From NCBI RefSeq assembly GCF_024055725.1, contig NZ_JAMXMX010000016.1:62001-126000 (forward strand): a DNA stretch of 64,000 bases. Direction: 5' to 3'. Shown here in pieces: positions 24,479-32,367 of the stretch (its first letter is position 1; each line of letters starts with the position of its first letter). The notes below the pieces were generated by a model. It worked only from the letters and a program-made list of their open reading frames with translations. It had not been told where the DNA came from and ran no database searches. The stretch comes from Actinoallomurus spadix (lineage in GTDB: Bacteria; Actinomycetota; Actinomycetes; Streptosporangiales; Streptosporangiaceae). Position numbers and translations under genes: made by a program.

Positions 24479-25220
24479 TGGCGATCAGCGCGGCGCCGGC
24501 CAGGCCGTCGAGGACCCGCCGGGCCGTGCCTCCGCGCAGCACCCGGGAGATCGGCCCGATCGCGAAGGAGAAGGTCCGCCACCACACCACCGCGACCGCG
24601 AGGAAGATGACGGCGAGGGTCGCGGTCGTGCGCAGCCGGGGTTCGTCGTGCGCCACGAACTGCGGCAGCAGGGTCAGGAAGAGCAGCGCGATCTTCGGGT
24701 TGAGCAGGTTGGTGATCAGGCCCTGCCGGAAGACGGCGCCGCCGGTGGGGGACGCGGACCGCGGGCCGTCCGCCGTGCCCGGCGCCGCTCTGCGGACACG
24801 CCCGGCCGGGTCACGCCTCCCCGGGGCCGCCGTCGTCGCGACCGGGTGCGCCGGAACCGCCGCCTCGGCGACCGCCGCACCGGGCATCGCCTCCAGAGCG
24901 GCGCCGGTCTCGGCCTCTCCGGCGCCGTCGACGGACATGATCGCCGAGATCAGCATCCGGACGCCCAGATAGGCGAGATAGGCGGCGCCCGCCAGTTTGA
25001 CCACCGTGTACGCGGTGGCGGAGGCGGCGAGGATCGCGGACAGCCCGAGCACCGCCGCCGTGGCGTGGACCGAGATGCCCAGGCAGCAGCCCAGCCCGGT
25101 CAGCCAGGCGGCACGGCTGCCGGCGCTCAGGCCGTTGCGTACGACGAGGAGCATGTCGGGGCCGGGGGTCACGGTGAGGAGCGCGACGACGCCCAGGAAG
25201 GGGAACAACAGTTCGGGCAC
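24444..25220 (-). CDS. LysE/RhtB-family amino-acid exporter
   Basis: 258 residues with about six membrane segments. The N-terminal signature FLGVVALLTVTPGPDMLLVV and RQGLITNLLNPKIALLFLTL, LPQFV are typical of RhtB-type exporters. Between these, residues about 100-145 form a hydrophilic Ala/Pro/Arg-rich loop (GAALEAMPGAAVAEAAVPAH, APGRRDPAGRVRRAAPGTAD), longer than the usual loop, which makes the protein about 45 residues longer than standard. The GTG at 25220 begins right before the first membrane segment. It is convergent with, and overlaps by 35 bases, the PucR gene. Confidence 0.87.
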   Translation of the reverse strand: MPELLFPFLGVVALLTVTPGPDMLLVVRNGLSAGSRAAWLTGLGCCLGISVHATAAVLGLSAILAASATAYTVVKLAGAAYLAYLGVRMLISAIMSVDGAGEAETGAALEAMPGAAVAEAAVPAHPVATTAAPGRRDPAGRVRRAAPGTADGPRSASPTGGAVFRQGLITNLLNPKIALLFLTLLPQFVAHDEPRLRTTATLAVIFLAVAVVWWRTFSFAIGPISRVLRGGTARRVLDGLAGAALIAISAAVALEGDR

Positions 25221-25301
25221 GCGCTCATCGTAGGCGGTCGGGTCCCGGCAGATTCGGCAGAAGTACCGTCTTCGCGGCGAACTTGACGAACCTGAGATGA
25301 C

Positions 25302-25321
25302 CCGGCGCCTTCCGGCGCCGG
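25302..25321 (-). terminator. Hairpin after aldehyde dehydrogenase gene
   Basis: CCGGCGCC, loop TTCC, GGCGCCGG: 8 perfect pairs, 34 bases beyond the aldehyde dehydrogenase stop on the minus strand. Confidence 0.45.
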
Positions 25322-25354
25322 TGCCCGGGCGCGTGTCCCGCCCCGGAGTGGCGG

Positions 25355-26764
25355 TCAGCGCTTGGCGCGGTGCACGACCTGAATCTCGGTGAAGCCGGCG
25401 AGGCCCCACGTTCCGTTCTCGACGCCGATACCGCTCCACTTGAAACCGCCGAACGGCTGGTGCGGCGCGAGGGCCAGGTGCGTGTTCACCCAGGCGGTCC
25501 CGCACTCCAGGCGCTCGGCGACCTCGGCGGCCCGGTCCGCGTCGGTGCCCCAGACGGAGCCGGACAGGCCGAAGTGGGTGGCGTTCGCGCGGGCGACCGC
25601 GTCCTCGACGTCGGTGTACCGCAGCACGGGCAGGGCCGGCCCGAACTGCTCCTCGTCGACGATCCGGATCCCCTCGGCGACGTCGGTCAGGATGGTCGGC
25701 GCGAAGAAGTAGCCGGGGCCGTCGATCGGCGCGCCGCCGGCCGCGGCCCGCGCCCCGTGCGCGAGCGCGTCGGCCACCAGTTCCCGGACCCGCTCGTACT
25801 GCGGCCGGTTGTTGACCGGACCGTACTGGACGCCCTCGTCGAGGCCGTTCCCCACCTTCACCGACCGCGCCTTCGCGGCGAGCGCCTCGACGACGTCGTC
25901 GTACAGCCGGTCCGGGACGTACACCCGCTTGATGGCCGAGCACACCTGGCCGTTGTTGGCGAAGGCCTGGTCGAAGACCCGACCGGCGACCAGCGCCGGG
26001 TCGGCGTCGTCGAGCACGATCGCCGGGTCGTTGCCGCCGAGCTCCAGGGTGGTCCGCTTGAGGTCCGGGGCCGCCGCCGCGGCGACCCTCTTACCCGTCT
26101 CGATCGACCCGGTGAAGCTGATCTTGCGCGGCACCGGGTGCGAGGTCATCCACGCGCCGAGGTCGTCGCCGCCGCTGACGACGTTCAGTACGCCGGGCGG
26201 GAGCACCTCACGCAGCAGTTCGCCGACCTTCAGTGTCGTCAGCGGGGTGTACGGGGAGGGCTTGAGAACGACGGTGTTGCCGGCCAGCAGCGCCGGGGCG
26301 ATCTTCCACGCGGCGAGGATGAGCGGGAAGTTCCACGGCGTGATCGCCGCGACGACCCCGAGCGGGCGGCGTACGACCTCCACCCTGGCGCGGTCGTCGT
26401 CCTGGATGACCTCGCGGGGGATCTCCAGATCGGCGAAGTGCTGGAGCCAGATGGCGGCACCCATGATCTCGACCCGGGCGTCCTGGAGGGGTTTGCCCTG
26501 CTCTGCCGTCAAAGTCGCGGCGAGGTCACCGCCGGCCGCGGCCATGAGCACGTCCGCCGCGGCCTTCAGCGCCGTGCGCCGGGTGGCCTCGCCGCTCCGC
26601 CATGCCGGGTACGCCGTCGCCGCCGCGTCGAACGCCGCGTCGAGCTGGGCTCGCGAGCAGTCCGGCGCGGCGGCGTGCGGCGACCCGGTCGCCGGATTGA
26701 TCACCTCGAACGCCGCCGTGGTCTCCACGGCCGCGCCGCCGATCGTCATGGTGAACTCGGGCAC
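25355..26764 (-). CDS. NAD(P)-dependent aldehyde dehydrogenase
   Basis: 469 residues of the ALDH superfamily. The cofactor/oxyanion motif ITPWNFPLILAAWKIAPALL, general-base Glu in TTLELGGNDPAIVLDDADP and nucleophile Cys in FANNGQVCSAIKRVYVP are all intact. The C-terminal PFGGFKWSGIGVENGTWGLA is standard. The set of motifs is closest to aminobutyraldehyde/betaine-aldehyde-type enzymes, but the substrate is not certain. A strong ribosome site (AGGAGG) 5 bases before the GTG at 26764 fixes the start; an ATG five codons in is possible. No clear operon partner. Confidence 0.92.
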   Translation of the reverse strand: MPEFTMTIGGAAVETTAAFEVINPATGSPHAAAPDCSRAQLDAAFDAAATAYPAWRSGEATRRTALKAAADVLMAAAGGDLAATLTAEQGKPLQDARVEIMGAAIWLQHFADLEIPREVIQDDDRARVEVVRRPLGVVAAITPWNFPLILAAWKIAPALLAGNTVVLKPSPYTPLTTLKVGELLREVLPPGVLNVVSGGDDLGAWMTSHPVPRKISFTGSIETGKRVAAAAAPDLKRTTLELGGNDPAIVLDDADPALVAGRVFDQAFANNGQVCSAIKRVYVPDRLYDDVVEALAAKARSVKVGNGLDEGVQYGPVNNRPQYERVRELVADALAHGARAAAGGAPIDGPGYFFAPTILTDVAEGIRIVDEEQFGPALPVLRYTDVEDAVARANATHFGLSGSVWGTDADRAAEVAERLECGTAWVNTHLALAPHQPFGGFKWSGIGVENGTWGLAGFTEIQVVHRAKR

Positions 26765-26832
26765 CGGTACCTCCTGGAAGCAGAACCGAATTCCGTTCAG
26801 TTTGGCCCCAGGAGGTCCGTCTTGGCCAGGAT

Positions 26833-27627
26833 CTATCGACGTTCCCTCACCATGACGCGGATCGAGGTCTGCGGGCCCGGAATGGTCAGCACTCCCACCA
26901 TCCCCCGCGACCAGGCGGTCAGCCGCACGGCACCGGGCCGGCCCTGAACGACCATCGGGACGAGGACGGCCGCGCTGTGCCCCGGCGCGAGCGCACCCAG
27001 GTCACAGCCCAGGTACTCGCCGCGGCGCAGGCAGCCCCGCCCTTCGCGGGCGGACCAGCCGGCCGGGATGGCGGCGACCAGCTGCGCGTGTTCGAGCGGC
27101 CGGTTGCCGGTGTTGGTGAGCGTCCAGCGCACCGTCTGCAGCTCGCCGGGCGAGACCTCCCAGTGCGCGGCCTGTCCGGTGAGGTGCATCGCGTAGGCCG
27201 ACCGGCCCGGCTGCGGCTGCGGCTGCGGGTCGCCGGGCCGGATCCGCACCGGACGCCCGGGCATCGGCCGGCCCTGCTGCGCGTCTCCCGGCCGGACGCC
27301 GGCGTTCTGCTCGCCGGGGCGGTCGGGACGCGGCTCGGCGCGCCTCGCCTGGACGGCGGTGTGCGCGAGAGGCCGGGTCTGCCCACCCCGCACGTGGGCG
27401 GCGGGCACCGCCGCCTGCCGCGCGTGCTCGGGCTGCGCGTGGGCGGCGTTCTGCGCGCCGGGCCGTGCCGCCTCGTGCTGTGCGTCGGCGGGCCGGGCGT
27501 GCGCGGCGTTCTGCGCGCCGGGCCGTTCCGGCTGCGGGTGCGCCGGCCGGGCGTGCGCCGCCTGAGCCTGCGGGGCCAGACCGAGCAGGCCGGTGCCGAT
27601 GAGTGCGGTGATCGCGTATGAGCGCAT
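26833..27627 (-). CDS. Secreted repeat-containing protein, unknown
   Basis: 264 residues. Signal peptide MRSYAITALIGTGLLGLAPQ-AQAAHA. Residues about 27-145 are low complexity, with duplicated RPGAQNAAHA units and many Gln/Pro/Arg-Pro steps. Residues about 150-262 form a beta-rich domain (HWEVSPGELQTVRWTLTNTG, RPLEHAQLVAAIPAGWSARE, CLRRGEYLGCDLGALAPGHS) like the DUF11/conserved-repeat class of surface proteins with one Cys pair. No sortase signal. The ATG at 27627 follows a purine-rich AGGGGGGA. It is probably a wall- or medium-exposed protein; the function is unknown. Confidence 0.75.
   Translation of the reverse strand: MRSYAITALIGTGLLGLAPQAQAAHARPAHPQPERPGAQNAAHARPADAQHEAARPGAQNAAHAQPEHARQAAVPAAHVRGGQTRPLAHTAVQARRAEPRPDRPGEQNAGVRPGDAQQGRPMPGRPVRIRPGDPQPQPQPGRSAYAMHLTGQAAHWEVSPGELQTVRWTLTNTGNRPLEHAQLVAAIPAGWSAREGRGCLRRGEYLGCDLGALAPGHSAAVLVPMVVQGRPGAVRLTAWSRGMVGVLTIPGPQTSIRVMVRERR
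27443..27526. repeat. Two 24-bp direct repeats, 60-bp period
   Basis: An identical 24-base word occurs at 27443-27466 and 27503-27526 inside the secreted-protein gene, encoding the repeated RPGAQNAA segment. Confidence 0.8.
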
Positions 27628-27959
27628 GACGTCCCCCCTGGTGGTGATCAGCGCAGACGCTAGCCGCGCGCTCCCCGGGCGATCCGGCGAGCGCGCGGGA
27701 CTTGGCCCAGTTCTGGCGCGGTCACGGTGATCGATTGACGTCCGCAGCGCCCCGCCCTCCTCCGCGTCCACACCGCCACCGCCGCGTCCGGCCCGGCTTC
27801 ACCCGCGCCCGGCCCTGGCTCACGTTCACTCCGCCACCGCCGGGTCCGGGGACGCACAAGGCGGCCGTACGGCGTACCGAATGGCCGGCAGAGGTCAGAG
27901 AAGCGCCAACCCGTGCGCCGGGGATGGTCCCCGGCGCGGCCGGTCGTCAGAATCCGCAC
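27628..27959. other. Divergent intergenic region, 332 bases
   Basis: It separates the secreted repeat protein and the tripeptidyl-type hydrolase. It contains an inverted repeat, CCGCGCGCTC and GAGCGCGCGG at 27664-27698 with a 15-base spacer, and otherwise GC-rich sequence without a gene I can support. A frame coming through from upstream of the hydrolase start looks non-coding. Confidence 0.5.
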
Positions 27960-29423
27960 ATGCGATCACGACTTCTCGTCACCGCGGTCGTCGCCACCAC
28001 CGTGGCCGCGATCGGCGGCCCGGCCGCCGCGGACGGCACCCCGTCACCGGCGGCCCGCGGCACCGCGCACCCCGCCGGGGCTCCGGCCGCACCGGGCCGC
28101 CCCCGGCTGGCCGACCCGCACCCCTGCCCGGACCAGCCCGGCTTCACCTGCTCCACACTGCGCGTCCCGCTCGACCATCGCGGCAAGGTGCCCGGGACGC
28201 TCGACCTGCAGGTCGCCACCGCGGACAACACGGGCGCGCCGAAGGGCGTCCTGCTGTTCCTCACCGGCGGGCCCGGCCAGCCCGGCGTGCCGTACATCTC
28301 CCGGATCGCCACACAGCGGCTGCCGGAGCTCGCCAAGGACTACCGGTTCGTCATGCTGGACCAGCGCGGCACCGGTGAGTTCGGCGCGATCGACTGCCCG
28401 CGGCTGCAGGCCGAGGTCGGCAGCTCCGACATCGCCGCGCCCACCTCCGCCGCCATCGAGGAGTGCGCCGGCGTCCTCGGCGGCCGGCGCGGCCTCTACA
28501 GCACCGAACAGACCGTCGCCGACTATGAGGCGCTCCGCCGGGCGCTCGGCGTGGACACGATGGTCGTCGACGGCGTCTCGTACGGCAGCTTCACCGCGGC
28601 CCGGTACGCCGTCGCCCATCCGGCCCGCGTCCGTAAGGTCGTCCTCGACTCGGTGCTGCCGCACGTCGACCCGCAGGCCGACGACGGCCTGTACTTCGTC
28701 GGCCTGCACGCCCAGGCGCGGGTGCTGCGCGACGCCTGCGCGACCGCGCCCGCCTGCGCCTCCGACCCCGCCGAGGACCTGGCCTGGGTGGTCCGCCACC
28801 GCACCGCCGCGGACGGGGTGAAGATCTTCGACACGATCGTGTCCTACGAGTTCCTGGACCCGACCTACCGCGACCCGAACCCGCCCGGCCTGCCCTCCGG
28901 GCACGGCGACCTCGTCGGCGCGCTGCACGCCGCCCGGCACGGCGATCCGGCCCGCCTCGACACGATCATCGCCGACCTGGCGCCGGGCGGGGACCCCGTC
29001 ACCTCGTACAGCTCCGGGCTGCACATCGACGCGTTCTGCTCCGACGGAGTCTTTCCGTGGGGCCGGTCCGACGCGCCCCTGGGCAGCCGGCAGGCGAGGC
29101 TGGACCGGACGCTCCGGCGCACCGACCCGCGCCGCGTATGGCCTTACACGCTCGCGACGTCGGCGGGCAACGGTTTCACCCAGGAGTGCCTGCGCTGGTC
29201 CTCACGCCCGGCCGCCGAGCCGCCGGCCCGCCTGCCCGGCGTCCCGGTGCTGCTGCTGAACGGCGACCACGACCTGTCCACGCCGCTCGAGTGGGCGTAC
29301 GAGGAGGCGGCGCACGCGCCGAACGGCAAGGTCGTCGTCGTCAAGGGCGCCTCGCACTCGATCCAGAACCGCGAGCACGGTCACGCGGGCCGGGACGCGG
29401 TGATCGCCTTCCTCGCCCGCTGA
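27960..29423 (+). CDS. Secreted alpha/beta hydrolase, tripeptidyl aminopeptidase type
   Basis: 487 residues. Signal peptide MRSRLLVTAVVATTVAAIGG-PAAA. The alpha/beta-hydrolase core has the oxyanion strand VLLFLTGGPGQPGV, nucleophile elbow with S207 (VVDGVSYGSFTAARYA), acid Asp in LLNGDHDLSTPLEWAYEEA and His in KGASHSIQNREHGHAG. Extended lid residues carry several Cys (DACATAPACASDP) that may form disulfides. This is the S33 family of Streptomyces SlpD/SlpE/Tap-like exported tripeptidyl aminopeptidases. It probably acts with the sedolisin and M1 enzymes on extracellular peptides. ATG at 27960 starts the signal peptide. Confidence 0.9.
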   Translation: MRSRLLVTAVVATTVAAIGGPAAADGTPSPAARGTAHPAGAPAAPGRPRLADPHPCPDQPGFTCSTLRVPLDHRGKVPGTLDLQVATADNTGAPKGVLLFLTGGPGQPGVPYISRIATQRLPELAKDYRFVMLDQRGTGEFGAIDCPRLQAEVGSSDIAAPTSAAIEECAGVLGGRRGLYSTEQTVADYEALRRALGVDTMVVDGVSYGSFTAARYAVAHPARVRKVVLDSVLPHVDPQADDGLYFVGLHAQARVLRDACATAPACASDPAEDLAWVVRHRTAADGVKIFDTIVSYEFLDPTYRDPNPPGLPSGHGDLVGALHAARHGDPARLDTIIADLAPGGDPVTSYSSGLHIDAFCSDGVFPWGRSDAPLGSRQARLDRTLRRTDPRRVWPYTLATSAGNGFTQECLRWSSRPAAEPPARLPGVPVLLLNGDHDLSTPLEWAYEEAAHAPNGKVVVVKGASHSIQNREHGHAGRDAVIAFLAR

Positions 29424-29443
29424 CGGCACGGCGACGAGCGACC

Positions 29444-29472
29444 GGGGCCGGGTGGCGCGTCCACCCGGCCCC
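29444..29472 (+). terminator. Hairpin after the tripeptidyl-type hydrolase gene
   Basis: GGGGCCGGGTGG, loop CGCGT, CCACCCGGCCCC: 12 perfect pairs 20 bases beyond the stop. No T-tract. Confidence 0.6.
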
Positions 29473-29660
29473 TCGTGCGCACGGACGGGACCGCCGGCCG
29501 CCGGACGCGCGCCGCGGGCGGGCCACGGGCGAGCCGCGAACGGGCCGCGGGCGGATTCCGGGGGTGAACAACGCCCGAAATGAGGATGAACCGGGAGGCG
29601 AGGCCGCTGTCCGCCGCTTAGCCTCGGCCTGCTCGCGTCAACGGTTCTCCGGGGGACTTC

Positions 29661-30737
29661 ATGGGACTGATGGGCTGGCCGCTACTCGTCGCGGTCATCG
29701 TCCTCGCCGTCGCGGGCCCGGTGGCCTGCCTCTACCTGTGGAACCGCGTGACGGGGCGGCTCGCCGTCGCGGGCCGCCTGTTCATGATCGTCATATGCCA
29801 GGTGTTCGCGGTCCTCGTCGGCGGAGTCGGCCTGAACCACTACTTCGAGTTCTACGCCTCATGGAGCGACCTGTTCGGCGGCGGCAAGGGCGGGGGGACC
29901 CCCATCGAGCAGGTCGGCGCGGGAGGCACGGGCGCGCGGGTGCGCTTCGAACGGACCGCGAAGGTGGATCCGGACGTCTACACCGCGACGGTCACCGGCG
30001 AGCGCTCCGGCGTGCGCTCCCGCATCCTGGTCTGGGTGCCGCCCGGCTACGGTTCGCCGGCCAACGCCCACCAGACCTATCCCGTCGTGGAACTGCTGCC
30101 CGGCTACCCCGGGACCCCCTCGACGTGGTTCCACGCCGTCCACGGCGCCATCGCCCTCAAGGAGGCCATGGCGTCCGGCCACGCGCATCCGTTCATCCTG
30201 GTCGCCCCCGTGACGACGGTCGTGCACGGCCGCGACACCGAGTGCGTCGACTTCCCCGGCGGGCCCCGCGTCGAGACCTGGCTCACCGACGACGTACGCC
30301 AGGCGGTGACACGGGCGTTCCGCGTCCAGCCGGATCGGAGCGCCTGGGGGCTCATGGGCTTCTCCACCGGCGGCTACTGCGCGGCGAAGATGGCGATCCG
30401 CCGGCCCGACCTGTTCAGCGCGGCCGTCACGATGCAGGGAGACGCCGTGCCCCAGACGCCGGAGGTCCGCCGCGACCACGCCCTGTTCACCCAGAACTCG
30501 GTGCTCGACCTGCTGCGCACGCACCGCCCGCCGATCGCCCTGCTGCTGGCGGGCACCCGGCAGGACCGTGGGTCCGATCGGGCGATCAACCAGATCATGC
30601 CGCTGGTACGGCCGCCGACGACGGCCTTCCTGTACGTCCTGCCCAAGGGCGGCCACAACGCCTCCGTCTGGAATTCGATGCTGCCGCAGGCGTACGCCTG
30701 GCTGAGCGCCCGCCTGTCCGCCCCGCACCCTTCGTGA
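29661..30737 (+). CDS. Membrane-anchored esterase-D/mycolyltransferase-like hydrolase
   Basis: 358 residues. Two N-terminal membrane segments (LLVAVIVLAVAGPVACLYLW and MIVICQVFAVLVGGVGL) anchor an extracellular alpha/beta-hydrolase domain (about 95-350). SRILVWVPPGYGSP and YPVVELLPGYPGTPSTWF resemble the antigen-85/esterase-D family, the nucleophile Ser is in WGLMGFSTGGYCAAKMAI, and a terminal His lies in PKGGHNASVWNSML. This form is widespread in non-mycolate actinobacteria. Substrate unknown; carbohydrate or lipid ester transfer at the surface is plausible. The start is the ATG at 29661 after CCGGGGGACTTC. Confidence 0.85.
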   Translation: MGLMGWPLLVAVIVLAVAGPVACLYLWNRVTGRLAVAGRLFMIVICQVFAVLVGGVGLNHYFEFYASWSDLFGGGKGGGTPIEQVGAGGTGARVRFERTAKVDPDVYTATVTGERSGVRSRILVWVPPGYGSPANAHQTYPVVELLPGYPGTPSTWFHAVHGAIALKEAMASGHAHPFILVAPVTTVVHGRDTECVDFPGGPRVETWLTDDVRQAVTRAFRVQPDRSAWGLMGFSTGGYCAAKMAIRRPDLFSAAVTMQGDAVPQTPEVRRDHALFTQNSVLDLLRTHRPPIALLLAGTRQDRGSDRAINQIMPLVRPPTTAFLYVLPKGGHNASVWNSMLPQAYAWLSARLSAPHPS

Positions 30738-30797
30738 ATCCCAGGGCGGCGAGGCCCGCGAGGTTCTCCCGGGGGCCGTTGCCTGACGTCAACGCGA

Positions 30798-30826
30798 AGC
30801 GGCGGGCGCCCGAGGCGCCCGCCGCT
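30798..30826. terminator. Bidirectional hairpin terminator
   Basis: AGCGGCGGGCGCC, loop CGA, GGCGCCCGCCGCT: 13 perfect pairs between the convergent esterase and hypothetical-protein genes. Confidence 0.7.
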
Positions 30827-30847
30827 CCCACGGCCTGGCCGGTGGCG

Positions 30848-31501
30848 TCAGAGTGAGGTGAGGCGGTCGAGCAGATCGCCGTAGGCGCGCAGCGCCGTGC
30901 GCAGGCGCTCGGTGTCCGCGTCGCCGTTCCACCGGTCCCGCAGGCCCCGCTGCTGATCCGCCAGGGCACCGGTCAGCGCGGTCACGGCCTCCTCGCACAG
31001 GGCACCGGCCTGCTTCACGGCGTCGCGCGGGTCGTCGACGAAGCCGGCCTTGACCTCGCGCCACCGCGATGAGAACCGGTCCGCGTCGTCCCGGCGGATC
31101 AGCCGTTCGGCTGCCGTATCCGGCGTCGCGCCCGGGCCGGACCCGTCCGCCGTGGCGCCGGGGTCCGGTGTGGCCACCGGGGCCGTCGACGCCGGCGATC
31201 CGCCAGGAGCGTACGGCCGGGCGGTGGCCGTGGGCCCGGCCGTACGCTCGCCCAGCGGGTCGGCCGGTCCGCCCGGCACGACCTGGGACGCGCGGGAGTC
31301 GTCGCGGCCGGAGCCGGTCGTGCTCCGCTGCTCGTCCTCGGTGCGGCTCGACAGGATGATCTTGTCCGGTTCCGTGTCGCGGTCCTCGGCGGCCGTCCGC
31401 CCGCGTCCCTCGTCGGCGCCGGTCACCGGCACGCCCGCGACGGGGCGGTCACCGGGCAGGGGACGGGCACGTTCATCGGTCCGGTCCTGGCGATCCCTCA
31501 T
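30848..31501 (-). CDS. Hypothetical protein with C-terminal FVD-PR-AV domain
   Basis: 217 residues. Residues 1-130 are disordered and rich in Gly, Pro, Thr and Ala (DRARPLPGDRPVAGVPVTG region). The C-terminal 80 residues form a helical domain, FSSRWREVKAGFVDDPRDAV, GALCEEAVTALTGALADQQR and RLRTALRAYGDLLDRL, which matches the C-terminal domain of the upstream gene product in sequence and order. No signal peptide or membrane segment. ATG overlaps the upstream stop as ATGA. Unknown function; it probably works with its paralogue. Confidence 0.75.
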   Translation of the reverse strand: MRDRQDRTDERARPLPGDRPVAGVPVTGADEGRGRTAAEDRDTEPDKIILSSRTEDEQRSTTGSGRDDSRASQVVPGGPADPLGERTAGPTATARPYAPGGSPASTAPVATPDPGATADGSGPGATPDTAAERLIRRDDADRFSSRWREVKAGFVDDPRDAVKQAGALCEEAVTALTGALADQQRGLRDRWNGDADTERLRTALRAYGDLLDRLTSL

Positions 31502-32226
31502 CGTCTCCGTCCCTTCGTTGCCTCGGCGTCCTCCCGTGACTCGCCGGACTTGACCGGCTCGCCGGACTCGTCGACCCGCTGGAACCGGACCGGACCCTCG
31601 GCCGACCCGGATCGGTCCGCTTCATCGGCGCGCCCGGACCGGTCCGGCTCGTCGGCGCGCCGGGTGCCGGCGGGCTCGCGGGGGCCGGACGCCCCATCGT
31701 CGCCGAGCAGGTCGGCGAACAGGGCGCGGTAGTGGACCATCGCCTGGCGCAGGTCCTCGGTGCTCGCCCGCCCCGCGTCGGCTCGGCCGCGGATGTCGTG
31801 GGCCGTCCGGTACCGGCCGATCGTGCCGGCGTGCTCCACGGACAGGTCCGCGACCTGCTGCTCGTAGTCCTCGGTGGGGTAGCCGCGGTCCTTCATCACG
31901 CGGACGAGAAGGTTGTCCGCCTCGGCCACGGCGCTCTGGGGGGAGTCGACGAAGTGTTCCTGTACCCGCTGCCAGTCGGCGCGGTACCGGTCGCGCGCCG
32001 CCGGGTCGAGGGGACGGATCGGCAGTTCCCGGTGCCGCTGCTCGCGGGCGCGCAGTTCCTGCTCGGCCTCTCGGGTGTTGTTATGACGTTCCACGGTGCG
32101 GTCGTACTCGGGCCCGAACCTCTCGCGCAGCCGGCGGCGCTGCTGCTGCCGATGGGCGAGGAGGCCCAAGGCCACGACGACCAGCACCGCGACGATCACG
32201 ATGACGGCCACTGTGGCGGTCGACAT
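31498..32226 (-). CDS. Membrane-anchored hypothetical protein, paralogous to next gene
   Basis: 242 residues. One N-terminal membrane segment (STATVAVIVIVAVLVVVALG) then Arg-rich HRQQQRRRLRERFGPEYDRT, a coiled-coil-like charged stretch and the shared domain RYRADWQRVQEHFVDSPQSA, VAEADNLLVRVMKDRG and TEDLRQAMVHYRALFADLL. The C-terminal tail is Arg/Asp/Glu-rich and repetitive (DEPDRSGRADEADRSGSAEG). GGAGG lies 5 bases before the ATG at 32226. Topology suggests a short outside N-terminus and the rest in the cytoplasm. It is the first gene of a two-gene unit; no function known. Confidence 0.8.
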   Translation of the reverse strand: MSTATVAVIVIVAVLVVVALGLLAHRQQQRRRLRERFGPEYDRTVERHNNTREAEQELRAREQRHRELPIRPLDPAARDRYRADWQRVQEHFVDSPQSAVAEADNLLVRVMKDRGYPTEDYEQQVADLSVEHAGTIGRYRTAHDIRGRADAGRASTEDLRQAMVHYRALFADLLGDDGASGPREPAGTRRADEPDRSGRADEADRSGSAEGPVRFQRVDESGEPVKSGESREDAEATKGRRR

Positions 32227-32290
32227 GATTGCCTCCGATGGTGGGCTGTGATGAACGCCACGTGCCCGCAAAAATCTGGTCAAAACAAAT

Positions 32291-32330
32291 GCCCGGGCCG
32301 GGGCCGCCGAAGAGCGGTTCCGGCCCGGGC
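32291..32330 (-). terminator. Hairpin after CDP-alcohol phosphatidyltransferase gene
   Basis: GCCCGGGCCGG and CCGGCCCGGGC pair perfectly over 11 bases and enclose a further GCCGC/GCGGT stem, 38 bases beyond the gene's stop on the minus strand. Confidence 0.65.
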
Positions 32331-32367
32331 GTCGTACCGGGCTCTAGGGAAGGGGTGGACGAACCGG

